Below are positions 17,534-25,518 of a stretch of DNA of 64,000 nt, one piece after another. The DNA is from CALJTV01 sp036821185 (GTDB lineage Bacteria > Chloroflexota > Dehalococcoidia > GIF9 > UBA5629), in contig DAISKD010000002.1 of assembly GCA_036821185.1 (NCBI GenBank), positions 176,410 through 240,409 of the forward strand. Reading direction: 5' to 3'. Made by a program: the position numbers and the translations under genes. The first letter of the stretch is position 1, and each line of letters starts with the position of its first letter. Under the pieces are notes generated by a model that saw nothing but the letters and a program-made list of their open reading frames with translations, searched no databases and had not been told where the DNA came from.

Positions 17534-18295
17534 TTGTGGCTAATGGAGCGGCAGCAGAAGCCGTCGCACACTTGTGGCACCCCTCCGCTGCCACCGGAAA
17601 GTTTGCCGCGGCACGTCGCCATAATAATGGACGGCAATGGGCGGTGGGCTGAGCAACGGGGCTTGCCTCGAATAGAAGGGCACCGCGAAGGCGCCAGGGT
17701 TGCCCAGCGGGTGGTGGAGCTCTTTATCGACTACGGCATTCCCTACCTCACCCTTTATGCCTTTTCTACCGAAAACTGGCGCCGCCCGCGGAAGGAAGTG
17801 GCTGCTCTTTTTCGCCTGCTGGAGGAAACGCTCGACGAGGGGCTCGACTACGCGATGGAGAAGGGGATAAGACTTTACCACCTGGGGAAGCTCGATGGAC
17901 TATCGCCCCGGGCTGAGGACAAAATAAGGGTAGCCCTGGGGCTGACCAAAGACAACCGTCGGCTGTCGCTCTGTCTGGCTTTCAATTATGGGGGCAGGGA
18001 TGAGATCGTGGAGGCAGCCAGGCGCCTGGTCCTCAGCGGTACCCCGGCGTCCGAGATAGACGAGAAAACGTTCACCAGTTACCTGTATACCGCTGGCATA
18101 CCTGACCCCGATTTGATTATCCGCACCGGCGGGGAACGGCGCCTCAGCAATTTCCTTATCTGGCAGTCCGCCTATTCAGAAATCTATTTTACACCTGTCC
18201 TGTGGCCAGACTTCGGACGGCAAGAACTGGATAATGCCCTCATCGATTACAGCCGCCGGCAGCGGCGCTTCGGCGGCCTCCCGTCTGTACAGTAA
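17534..18295 (+). CDS. uppS: isoprenyl transferase (undecaprenyl diphosphate synthase)
   Basis: Cis-prenyltransferase that elongates farnesyl diphosphate with IPP to the polyprenyl carrier used for cell-envelope glycans. Visible signatures: HVAIIMDGNGRWA with the catalytic Asp at residue 33, HREGA, TLYAFSTENWRRP, and the C-terminal PDLIIRTGGERRLSNFLIWQSAYSE. Length 253 is normal. Start is TTG 17534 with AAGGG seven bases upstream; an ATG at 17543 is the alternative, and the first 20 residues are not conserved. It sits just ahead of the dispersed repeat that separates it from the nusA operon. Confidence 0.94.
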   Translation: MWLMERQQKPSHTCGTPPLPPESLPRHVAIIMDGNGRWAEQRGLPRIEGHREGARVAQRVVELFIDYGIPYLTLYAFSTENWRRPRKEVAALFRLLEETLDEGLDYAMEKGIRLYHLGKLDGLSPRAEDKIRVALGLTKDNRRLSLCLAFNYGGRDEIVEAARRLVLSGTPASEIDEKTFTSYLYTAGIPDPDLIIRTGGERRLSNFLIWQSAYSEIYFTPVLWPDFGRQELDNALIDYSRRQRRFGGLPSVQ

Positions 18296-18338
18296 AGAAA
18301 TTCTGATATGACAGTTGACAACGGGACATAATGGTGAC

Positions 18339-18470
18339 CTGGTCCAAACAGATCGGTGACACCGATGTCTAGCTCACCCTCACCCTAACCCTCTCCCTCA
18401 AAGGGAGATGGTAAACAAGCAGACTGGACGAGTACAAATGGTTGTCTTTTGCTGATTTTTATGGTAAATT
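18339..18470 (+). repeat. dispersed repeat copy 2, carries the nusA promoter
   Basis: Shorter copy of the element at 14521. The left end including the palindrome ATCGGTGACACCGAT is at 18352-18366, then CCCTCACCCTAACCCTCTCC, then the right end CTGGACGAGTACA. It runs directly into TTGTCT (18442-18447), 17 bases, TAAATT (18465-18470), which is the only good promoter before nusA. Confidence 0.72.
18442..18470 (+). promoter_or_regulatory. nusA operon promoter
   Basis: TTGTCT, spacer 17, TAAATT. The expected transcript starts near 18477 and leaves a leader of about 80 bases that contains a terminator-like hairpin. The spacing and sequence correspond to the promoter-like end of the repeat at 14722-14751. 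Confidence 0.55.
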
Positions 18471-18498
18471 ATTAATTAAGAACTCAATCATTGTGGAG

Positions 18499-18525
18499 AA
18501 AGTGGGGCAAAGTTCCCACTTTTTT
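18499..18525 (+). terminator. terminator-like hairpin in the nusA leader
   Basis: Perfect eight-base stem AAAGTGGG (18499-18506) and CCCACTTT (18515-18522) with an eight-base loop, running into six T residues (18520-18525). It lies between the promoter and the ATG of nusA, so read-through is required for expression of the operon. Either attenuation control by NusA or a terminator for upstream transcripts is possible. Confidence 0.65.
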
Positions 18526-18558
18526 GTTGGTAGAAAGTTACGGGGGTGGTGCTGAATT

Positions 18559-19992
18559 ATGAAGACAGAGTTCATGATTGCGCTGACCCAGCTAGCGGCG
18601 GAGAAGCATCTGCCCAAAGAGGTGGTGCTGGCGGCAATTGAGGCTGCACTGGTATCTGCCTACAAGAAGGACACCTTTACCGCCGGTCAGGACATATTAG
18701 CCAAGATCAACCCCAACACCGGCGAAGTAAAGGTGTTTATGAAGAAGACGGTGGTTGAGGCTCCGACTGACCCGGCCCACGAAATTTCTCTGGAAGAGGC
18801 GCGGAAAATCAGCAAGTCGGTGCAAATCGGCGATGTGGTCAACATCGAGTGCACTCCGCCCAATGCCGGCCGCATCGCTGCTCAGACAGCCAGGCAGGTC
18901 ATATTACAGCGCCTGCACGAAGCTGAGCGCCGTGCTATCTACGAGGAGTTTACCGGCAAGGAAGATGACGTGGTCACCGGCACCGTGGTGCGAGTCACCC
19001 CGGAGCAGGTCTTTGTGGACCTGGGCAGGGCTGAAGCCGTGCTCCCCAGCAGCGAACAAGTACCCAACGAGCGCTACAGGATCGGTCGCCGGCTGAAGTT
19101 CTATGTCCTCGAGGTGACCAAGACGACAAGGGGCCCGCAGATAGTATTGTCACGCTCGCACCGCAACTTGCTGCGCCGGCTATTGGAGCTGGAGATCCCG
19201 GAGATCGCCAGTGGTGTCATCGAGATAAAGGCTATTGCCCGCGAGCCAGGGCTCAGGAGTAAGGTGGCTGTAGCTGCCCGTCAGCCCGGTGTTGATCCCG
19301 TGGGCTCCTGTGTGGGGCTGCGGGGCATCAGGATACAGAGCATTGTGAATGAGCTCAACGGGGAGAAAATAGACGTAATCGAGTGGTCTGAAGACCCGAC
19401 GGTGTTCATTGCCCATGCCCTCAGCCCGGCACAGGTGCTGGGAGTCCGGTTGGACGAAGCGGAGAACACTGCGCTGGTGACCGTGCCCGACCGGCAGCTC
19501 TCGCTGGCCATCGGTAGGGAGGGGCAGAATGCCAGGCTGGCAGCCAGGCTCACCGGCTGGCGGATAGACATCAAGAGCGCTTCAGCCGTGGAGATGGAGA
19601 AGGCGGCTATTGCCAGTGCCGCTGCAGCGGCGGAGGCAGCGGCGCGACCCGAGGTGCCAGCCCCCGAACCGGTGGCAGTAGGTGTTGCCGAGGCGGCTGA
19701 GGCTACAAAGGAAGAGGCGAAGGTGCTTGAGGAGGCGGTCGAGGAGGTTGTGGAAGAGGCAGTGGAGGAGGCAGCGGCACCGACTACGGACTACGAGCTG
19801 GTGCTGGCTTCCGGTGCGGCACCGGTAAGGACTGTGGAGATACCCCAGATCCGGTTCGCTGAGGATATACTTCCTGCAAGAGAGGAAAAGGCGAAGAAAA
19901 AGAGCAAGAAAGAGCCCGACCTAGCCAAGGGCAAGGCCAAGAAGGCACGACCCAGACCTGCTTATATAGACGAGGACGAATTTGAAGAGTGA
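18559..19992 (+). CDS. nusA: transcription termination/antitermination factor NusA
   Basis: RNA-polymerase-bound elongation factor of 477 residues. The N-terminal domain (ALTQLAAEKHLPKEVVLAAIEAALVSAYKK) is followed by the S1 domain (VVTGTVVRVTPEQVFVDLG) and two KH domains (VAVAARQPGVDPVGSCVGLRG, then LAIGREGQNARLAARLTGW). The C-terminal about 120 residues are an Ala/Glu-rich then Lys-rich tail rather than the acidic repeats of E. coli NusA. The start at ATG 18559 is unambiguous. It heads nusA-ylxR-infB-rbfA-truB-PAP2; the usual first gene rimP is missing here. A hairpin in the leader suggests autoregulation. Confidence 0.96.
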   Translation: MKTEFMIALTQLAAEKHLPKEVVLAAIEAALVSAYKKDTFTAGQDILAKINPNTGEVKVFMKKTVVEAPTDPAHEISLEEARKISKSVQIGDVVNIECTPPNAGRIAAQTARQVILQRLHEAERRAIYEEFTGKEDDVVTGTVVRVTPEQVFVDLGRAEAVLPSSEQVPNERYRIGRRLKFYVLEVTKTTRGPQIVLSRSHRNLLRRLLELEIPEIASGVIEIKAIAREPGLRSKVAVAARQPGVDPVGSCVGLRGIRIQSIVNELNGEKIDVIEWSEDPTVFIAHALSPAQVLGVRLDEAENTALVTVPDRQLSLAIGREGQNARLAARLTGWRIDIKSASAVEMEKAAIASAAAAAEAAARPEVPAPEPVAVGVAEAAEATKEEAKVLEEAVEEVVEEAVEEAAAPTTDYELVLASGAAPVRTVEIPQIRFAEDILPAREEKAKKKSKKEPDLAKGKAKKARPRPAYIDEDEFEE

Positions 19993-20296
19993 GACCAGTC
20001 CGCAGACCGTCCGGCGTAAGCACATTCCGCAGCGTACATGCATTGCCTGTCGGGAGGCGAAGGCCAAAAGGGGGCTGGTGCGGCTGGTCAACCATCGCGG
20101 CGAGGTATTGATCGATCCCAGAGGGAAGCTGGCGGGGCGGGGTGCCTATCTCTGTCCCTATCGTGAATGCTGGGAGGCGGGGCTAAAAGGTAATCGTCTG
20201 GAACACGCGCTGCGCACCACACTGACTTTGGAAAACCGCCAGATGCTGGTAGAATATGGCAAGAATTTGCCGTCCAGGAGGGATGCAGAAGGGTGA
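19982..20296 (+). CDS. ylxR: YlxR-family RNA-binding protein
   Basis: 104-residue DUF448/YlxR protein that normally sits between nusA and infB. The signature HIPQRTCIACREAKAKRGLVR is followed by GRGAYLCPYRECWE and the tail LEHALRTTL. The family binds RNA and has been linked to RNase P and nucleoid functions in other bacteria. The TTG start at 19982 overlaps the end of nusA, and its TGA overlaps the GTG of infB, so all three are translationally coupled. Confidence 0.92.
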   Translation: MKSETSPQTVRRKHIPQRTCIACREAKAKRGLVRLVNHRGEVLIDPRGKLAGRGAYLCPYRECWEAGLKGNRLEHALRTTLTLENRQMLVEYGKNLPSRRDAEG

Positions 20297-22116
20297 CCAC
20301 CGGGGAGAAGAAACAACCCACGGCAACAGGCGGTGCAAAGGCGGGCGAGGTAAAAGATAGCGCCGGCGCTAAAGCCCCCGTACAGTCAAGGCCCCAGGTA
20401 GTGCTGCCGCCGTCTATCACCGTGAGGCAGCTGGCTGAGCTGCTGCAGGTCAGTCCCATTGAAGTCATCAAGCAGTTGATGCGGAACGGCATCATGGCGA
20501 ACATAAACCAGGTGCTGGACTTTGACACCGCGGCCCTGGTGGCAGCAATCTTCGGTCGCGAGGCTAGAAGACAGGTGACCAAGGTATCCGTGAAGCGGCC
20601 CCCGCCCCCCGGCGCGGGCAAGCTGTCGCCCCGTCCACCGGTGGTCACCATCATGGGGCATGTTGACCACGGCAAGACCAGTCTGCTGGACGCTATCCGC
20701 CAGAGCAACGTCGCTGCCACGGAGGCGGGCGCTATCACCCAGCATATCGGTGCCTATCAGGTGGAGGTGGACTCGAGGAAGATCACTTTCCTGGACACAC
20801 CGGGCCACGAGGCTTTTACCGCCATGAGGGCACGCGGCGCCCAGGTCACCGACATCGCTGTCCTGGTGGTAGCCGCCGACGATGGTGTGATGCCCCAGAC
20901 CATCGAGGCGATAGACCATGCCCGGGCGGCGGATGTGCCCATAGTGGTGGCGATCAATAAAATCGATAAGCCAGAAGCCAACCCGGAGAGGGTGAAGCAG
21001 CAGCTGGCAGACGTGGGACTGGTGATCGAGGAATGGGGTGGTGATGTCATCTGCGTGCCGGTATCAGCCAAGAAGAAGCAGGGCATAAACGACCTCCTGG
21101 AGAACATCCTGGTCCTTGCCGAAGTAATGGAGCTTAAGGCTGAGACCGATTGTCCCGCCGAGGGTGTGGTGATAGAGGCCAAGCTGGACAAATCAAGGGG
21201 TCCGGTGGCCACGCTGCTGGTACAAAGGGGGGCGCTAAAGTTTGGCGATATTCTGGTTGCTGGCGATACCTGGGGCAAAGTCAAAGCCATGTTCAACGAC
21301 CTGGGCAAGTACCTTAAGAAGGCTGACCCAGCAACGCCGGTGGAGGTGCTGGGGCTGAATGCCGTCCCCCAGGCCGGCGACGGCTTCAAGGTGGTAAGCA
21401 GTGAGCGCGAAGCACGGCAGGTCCTAGAGAAACGACAGGCAGAGCGGGAGGCCGCTCGCGCCCGGGCGATCAGCCTGACGGGGGTCTCAGCCCAGATCGG
21501 CGCCGGCAAGACAAAAGAGCTAAACATCATCCTCAAGACCGATGTCCAGGGTAGCATCGAGCCCATAAAGGACTCTCTGGAAAGGCTCAGCGATGAAAAG
21601 GTCAAGGTGCGGGTGATCCATGCCGCCAGCGGTACCGTTTCCGAGAGCGACATCCTCCTCGCCGTAGCCTCAAAGGCGATAATCATCGGCTTCAATACCC
21701 GTACCGAGCCCGGAGCGCAAAAGCTGGCTGAACTTGAGGGTGTGAGCATACGCTATTATGACGTCATCTATGAGCTGGTGGAAGATGTCACCCTGGCCAT
21801 CAAGGGACTGCTCGAGCCCACCTATACCGAGGTGCTGGAGGGGCAGGCGGAGGTGCTGGCGGTGTTTGATACGGCGAAAAAGGGCAAGGTGGCGGGCGTG
21901 ATGGTGAAGGAGGGGAGAGTGAGGCGGGACGCCCTGGTACGGGTGCTCCGCAAGGGACAGATTGTCTGCGAGTCCAAGTTAATCAGCCTGAGAAGGTTCA
22001 AGGAGGATGTTAAGGAGGTAGCTGCTGGCTTCGAGTGTGGCGTTGGTGTGGAGGGCTTCTCCGACTTTCGGGTCGGTGACATCATCCAGGTCTTCGGTAA
22101 GACGCTGGTGACCTGA
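20293..22116 (+). CDS. infB: translation initiation factor IF-2
   Basis: GTPase that places initiator tRNA on the 30S subunit. At 607 residues it is a short form: after about 30 variable residues comes the IF2-N helix domain (TVRQLAELLQVSPIEVIKQLMRNGI), then the G domain with GHVDHGKTS (about 122-130), DTPGHEAFT, NKIDKP and SAKKKQG, then domains II to IV with LKTDVQGSIEPIKDSLERL and the C-terminal fMet-tRNA-binding barrel. Start is GTG 20293, overlapping the ylxR stop. The long linker of E. coli IF2 is absent. Confidence 0.96.
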   Translation: MTTGEKKQPTATGGAKAGEVKDSAGAKAPVQSRPQVVLPPSITVRQLAELLQVSPIEVIKQLMRNGIMANINQVLDFDTAALVAAIFGREARRQVTKVSVKRPPPPGAGKLSPRPPVVTIMGHVDHGKTSLLDAIRQSNVAATEAGAITQHIGAYQVEVDSRKITFLDTPGHEAFTAMRARGAQVTDIAVLVVAADDGVMPQTIEAIDHARAADVPIVVAINKIDKPEANPERVKQQLADVGLVIEEWGGDVICVPVSAKKKQGINDLLENILVLAEVMELKAETDCPAEGVVIEAKLDKSRGPVATLLVQRGALKFGDILVAGDTWGKVKAMFNDLGKYLKKADPATPVEVLGLNAVPQAGDGFKVVSSEREARQVLEKRQAEREAARARAISLTGVSAQIGAGKTKELNIILKTDVQGSIEPIKDSLERLSDEKVKVRVIHAASGTVSESDILLAVASKAIIIGFNTRTEPGAQKLAELEGVSIRYYDVIYELVEDVTLAIKGLLEPTYTEVLEGQAEVLAVFDTAKKGKVAGVMVKEGRVRRDALVRVLRKGQIVCESKLISLRRFKEDVKEVAAGFECGVGVEGFSDFRVGDIIQVFGKTLVT

Positions 22117-22183
22117 GGGACCGGACAACACCCATCTTAGGCCCAAAGCTCCGCTTCCTGGCCCTGCCTGAGGAGATGACGAC

Positions 22184-22552
22184 ATGACCAGAAGGACTGA
22201 GCGTATTAGCAGCCTTATCAGACAGGAGATCAGTGAACTGCTCCGTGAGCAGGTCAGCGACCCCAGGCTGAGGACTTTTATCTCCATAACCAGGGTCTCC
22301 ACCTCGGTAGACCTGTCGCACACCAGGGTCTACTTCAGCATTTTCGGTGAGGAGGTCAGCAAGGAGGAGGTGCTGCAGGGCTTTGTTGCCGCCTCTGGCT
22401 TCTTGCGCCGTGAGCTGGCCAGCCGACTGCGGCTGAAGCATATGCCCCAGCTCAGCTTCCACCTTGATGAGTCCATCGAGAAAGGTGCCCGGGTGCTCAA
22501 GTTGATCGATGAGATAGCATCTGAGGAGACCGCGGAAGACGGTGGGGACTGA
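22184..22552 (+). CDS. rbfA: 30S ribosome-binding factor RbfA
   Basis: Ribosome maturation factor that helps 16S rRNA 5'-end processing. The 122-residue KH-like protein begins MTRRTERISSLIRQEISELL and has the conserved VSDPRLRTFISITRV, FVAASGFLRRELASRLRLKHMPQLSFHLDESIE and an acidic tail. Preceded by infB (67-base gap) and overlapped at its end by the truB GTG start. The usual position and length leave little doubt. Confidence 0.94.
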   Translation: MTRRTERISSLIRQEISELLREQVSDPRLRTFISITRVSTSVDLSHTRVYFSIFGEEVSKEEVLQGFVAASGFLRRELASRLRLKHMPQLSFHLDESIEKGARVLKLIDEIASEETAEDGGD

Positions 22553-23456
22553 CGGCATCCTTAATGTCAACAAGCCGGAAGGCTGGACGTCTTTCCGCGT
22601 CGTCGCCTGGCTGAGGCGCCTCACCGGTGAAAGGCGGGTGGGACATGCCGGCACGCTCGACCCCATTGCTACCGGCGTTTTACCGGTGTGCTTCGGACAG
22701 GCGACGAGGGTGGTCGAGTTCCTCGCCGGGGACAGCAAGGCGTATCTGGCGGAGATAAGGTTGGGGGCGACCACCGATACCTTTGACCGGGAGGGGAAGG
22801 TCGTCGGTACCGGAGATACCATTGGTATTACCCCGGACAAGATAGAATCGGCGCTGGCTTCATTTCGCGGCACCATAGAGCAGACTCCACCGGCATACAG
22901 CGCGCTGAAAAAGGACGGTAAGCCCTACTATCAGCTTGTCCGCCAGGGCTTAAGTCCGGAGCTGAGACCAAGGCGTGTGACCATCCACAGTATCAGGCTT
23001 ATCAAGTACGAGCCACCTGTGGTCACCGTAGAAGTAGAATGTGGTAAAGGTACCTATATCCGCTCTCTGGCACATGACCTGGGGCAGCGGCTCGGCTGTG
23101 GCGCATATCTTAACAGCCTCACCAGGCTGCGCTGCGGGCCCTTCACCATAGATGATGCCGTGACATTACCGCAGTTTGAGTCGGCTTACCACGAGGGCAA
23201 CTGGAGAGAGCTCCTGCACCCCATCGATGCCCCGCTGCTTGACTGGAAGGCGGCGATACTCGACAGACAGAGCGAGTGTTCACTGAGGCACGGTAACCCG
23301 CTTGTCTTGCCAGTGGACGCCATGGTGGGCGAAAGGTACTGCCTTGCCTATAGCAGGGATGGGTACCTGGTGGCGGTGCTGCGGTTTGTGGCGGACAAAG
23401 GTCACTGGCACCCCTTCAAGGTATTTTCTCCGCCGGAGGAGTGGGTGGACCTTTAG
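22542..23456 (+). CDS. truB: tRNA pseudouridine(55) synthase
   Basis: Makes pseudouridine 55 in the T-loop of tRNA. Signatures: GILNVNKPEGWTSFRVV, the catalytic loop GHAGTLDPIATGVLPVC with the active Asp, KAYLAEIRLGATTDTFD, QTPPAYSALKKDGKPYY and the C-terminal CGKGTYIRSLAHDLG. 304 residues is normal with a short PUA-like tail. GTG start at 22542 overlaps the end of rbfA. Confidence 0.95.
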   Translation: MGTDGILNVNKPEGWTSFRVVAWLRRLTGERRVGHAGTLDPIATGVLPVCFGQATRVVEFLAGDSKAYLAEIRLGATTDTFDREGKVVGTGDTIGITPDKIESALASFRGTIEQTPPAYSALKKDGKPYYQLVRQGLSPELRPRRVTIHSIRLIKYEPPVVTVEVECGKGTYIRSLAHDLGQRLGCGAYLNSLTRLRCGPFTIDDAVTLPQFESAYHEGNWRELLHPIDAPLLDWKAAILDRQSECSLRHGNPLVLPVDAMVGERYCLAYSRDGYLVAVLRFVADKGHWHPFKVFSPPEEWVDL

Positions 23457-23464
23457 GAGGCCCT

Positions 23465-24361
23465 ATGGAAGCGGTCTGGCAATGGGGGATAAATATAATA
23501 ATAGCTATCCAGCAGGTCCATGGACCGCTGCTGGATGGCTTCTTCACCGCCATCACCTTCCTCGGGGACGAGCAGTTCTACCTGGTGCTCATCCCGGCAA
23601 TGGTGTGGTGCCTGGACTTCAGGTTTGGCGTGCGGTTGGCTGCCTTCTTCCTTATGGCAAGTTACATCAACGCCGGCTTGAAAGACCTGTTCCAGCACCC
23701 CCGTCCCTTTGTCCTCGAGCCCGGAGTCAAGCTTGCTGAAGCCGAAGGCTATGGCCTACCCAGTGGCCATGCCCAGTCAGCTATCGTCGTCTGGGGCACA
23801 CTGGCTGCCCGGTGGAGAAGTACATGGCTCCTGGGGCTGGCAATAGCGCTAATAGTGCTTATCGGCTTTTCCCGCGTGTACCTGGGCGTGCACTTCCCCA
23901 CAGACGTGCTCGCCGGCTGGGCGGTGGGCGGCATCTTGATCGCTATCTACCTGGCGGCGCAGCCGGAGGTAGAGAGGTGGTTATCGAAGCTAAATCTGTG
24001 GTGGCAGGTCTCGCTGGCACTGGCTGTGCCGGTGGCCCTGGTCCTGGTTCATCCCACCAAGGACGCCGTGACCACCCTGGCGCCGCTCAGCGGGGCAGGG
24101 CTGGGCTTTGTGTTAGCCTGCCGCTATGTCCGCTTCGACCCCGGCGGGCAGTGGTGGCGGCGCCTCGCCCGATTTCTGCTGGGCATAGTGGTCGTCCTGG
24201 CGCTCTACCTCGGGCTGAAAGCGGTGTTCCCCGGCGAAGGCTCCAGCCTATACCTTGTCTTCCGCTTCCTCCGCTACGCGCTCATGGGACTGTGGGTCAC
24301 CCTGGGCGCGCCGTGGCTCTTCAGCTTACTCAGGCTGACGGGTGCCACGAAGCCCGCTTGA
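23465..24361 (+). CDS. PAP2-superfamily membrane phosphatase
   Basis: Integral membrane phosphatase of 298 residues, probably acting on a lipid (poly)phosphate such as undecaprenyl or phosphatidyl phosphate. The three phosphatase motifs are present: a KDLFQHPRP variant of KxxxxxxRP, PSGHAQSA, and SRVYLGVHFPTDVLAG. The N-terminal half is the catalytic six-helix unit; the extra helices at the C-terminus (from about residue 180) are not part of the core family. ATG 23465 follows TAGGAGG that overlaps the truB stop, so it is the last gene of the nusA operon. uppS lies upstream of the same cluster, which fits carrier-lipid recycling. Confidence 0.87.
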   Translation: MEAVWQWGINIIIAIQQVHGPLLDGFFTAITFLGDEQFYLVLIPAMVWCLDFRFGVRLAAFFLMASYINAGLKDLFQHPRPFVLEPGVKLAEAEGYGLPSGHAQSAIVVWGTLAARWRSTWLLGLAIALIVLIGFSRVYLGVHFPTDVLAGWAVGGILIAIYLAAQPEVERWLSKLNLWWQVSLALAVPVALVLVHPTKDAVTTLAPLSGAGLGFVLACRYVRFDPGGQWWRRLARFLLGIVVVLALYLGLKAVFPGEGSSLYLVFRFLRYALMGLWVTLGAPWLFSLLRLTGATKPA

Positions 24362-24409
24362 CCCTGCCCCGGACCTGTCGGAACCGGCAAAACCCGGTGG
24401 TAGCTACTG

Positions 24410-24691
24410 CTACCCCCCGGCGGCGAGGGCGAGCAGGGCTATGCGGTCGCCCTCATGCACCCGGATCTCCCTGTCGTCGACGTAAAACCGCCCGTTGATG
24501 TTGAAGGCGTAGAACTCCATCAACCTGTCATCATCGGGGTAAAATACAGTCCCGCTGAGGCTGGGTATCTTGCTTCGGAGCGCGGCAATTATCTCGGCGA
24601 GACCCGCCCCGTCGCTCAGTTCCACCTCCACCTTACGCTCGGTGGTTATCTGGCGCGGTATACCGTAAAGCTCGATGGTGCACTTAAACAT
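24410..24691 (-). CDS. MoaD/ThiS-like ubiquitin-fold sulfur carrier
   Basis: 93-residue beta-grasp protein ending in the diglycine (LALAAGG) that in MoaD and ThiS is adenylated and thiocarboxylated. The fold fits: VEVELSDGAGLAEIIAALRSKIP and FYVDDREIRVHEGDRIALL. No moeB, thiF or moaE gene is near. The radical SAM gene upstream ends three bases before its ATG, so the two are probably one transcript. MoaD-like proteins also accompany tungsten aldehyde oxidoreductases, but none is visible here. Confidence 0.8.
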   Translation of the reverse strand: MFKCTIELYGIPRQITTERKVEVELSDGAGLAEIIAALRSKIPSLSGTVFYPDDDRLMEFYAFNINGRFYVDDREIRVHEGDRIALLALAAGG

Positions 24692-24694
24692 GTG

Positions 24695-25438
24695 TCAAAA
24701 CAAAGTCTGGCACGGGGTGCCCTGCCGGGCAAAGGTGCGGGCAAGCTGCTGAGCTTTGGCATAAAAGAAATCGCTGCTCAGGGCGCTCTGCAGACCATGC
24801 CTCTTATACACCCAATCGCCGTAGTGGTAGTTCATCCTGTCCACCAGCACGTAGTCCGCCTTGCCGTTCAGCCTGGCGGGAAGGCCTTCCACCCCGGGTA
24901 GCAGCGGTGCAATCATGGCGAAGGTCCTGATGCCGGCATTATGCAGCTCCTCAAGCGCCTCCAGCCTCTCCTCCACCGGCGGCGCATTGGGCTCGAACAA
25001 CTGGCGCATGTCCTCGTCGGCGGTGGTGATTGTTAGCCCCACTTCTACGCCTGGCGCCCCACTGAGCAGGTCTATATCCCTCAGCACCAACGGCGATTTC
25101 GTCTGCACGGTGACCTGCCAGCCGTGCCCGATGAGCAACTCCAGGCACCGCCTGGTCAGCATATAATTACTCTCCACCGGCTGGTAGGGGTCGCAAACGC
25201 CGCTCACCCACACCCTTCCCGGCTTTGTCCGCCGTAGTTGCCTTTCCAGAAGCTCGGGGGCGTTTATCTTAACGTCCACGAACTCCCCCCAGGGCTCCTT
25301 GTGTCCGGTGAACCTCTTCATAAAGCGGGCGTAGCAATAGGTGCAGCCGTGCTGGCAGCCGACGTACGGGTTGACCACGTAGTCGAACACCTTAGACCTT
25401 GACAGGATACCTCTGGTCAGGACTTCTCTGATAACCAT
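24695..25438 (-). CDS. radical SAM protein, SplB-like/Rv2578c-like
   Basis: 247-residue radical SAM enzyme. The 4Fe-4S triad is CQHGCTYC (Cys28, Cys32, Cys35) in the context NPYVGCQHGCTYCYARF, typical of the SPL-photolyase-like/COG1533 group. SGVCDPYQPVE and the later TVQTKSPLVLRDIDLL are also group hallmarks. Substrate unknown. I start at ATG 25438 preceded by GGTGGG; the upstream extension to 25549 is not family-like and overlaps the divergent DUF169 gene. Coupled with the MoaD-like gene. Confidence 0.85.
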   Translation of the reverse strand: MVIREVLTRGILSRSKVFDYVVNPYVGCQHGCTYCYARFMKRFTGHKEPWGEFVDVKINAPELLERQLRRTKPGRVWVSGVCDPYQPVESNYMLTRRCLELLIGHGWQVTVQTKSPLVLRDIDLLSGAPGVEVGLTITTADEDMRQLFEPNAPPVEERLEALEELHNAGIRTFAMIAPLLPGVEGLPARLNGKADYVLVDRMNYHYGDWVYKRHGLQSALSSDFFYAKAQQLARTFARQGTPCQTLF

Positions 25439-25518
25439 CCCACCTGTGGCTTGAGTGATTCTACCACAGGCGATATAATGCCACCAAACGCAGCACTGCA
25501 AACCGAGGAGGTGCCGGT

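Noticed and set aside
20757..21749. Minus-strand open frame of 330 codons
   Set aside because: Antisense to infB; Ser/Thr/Ala-rich shadow without motifs.
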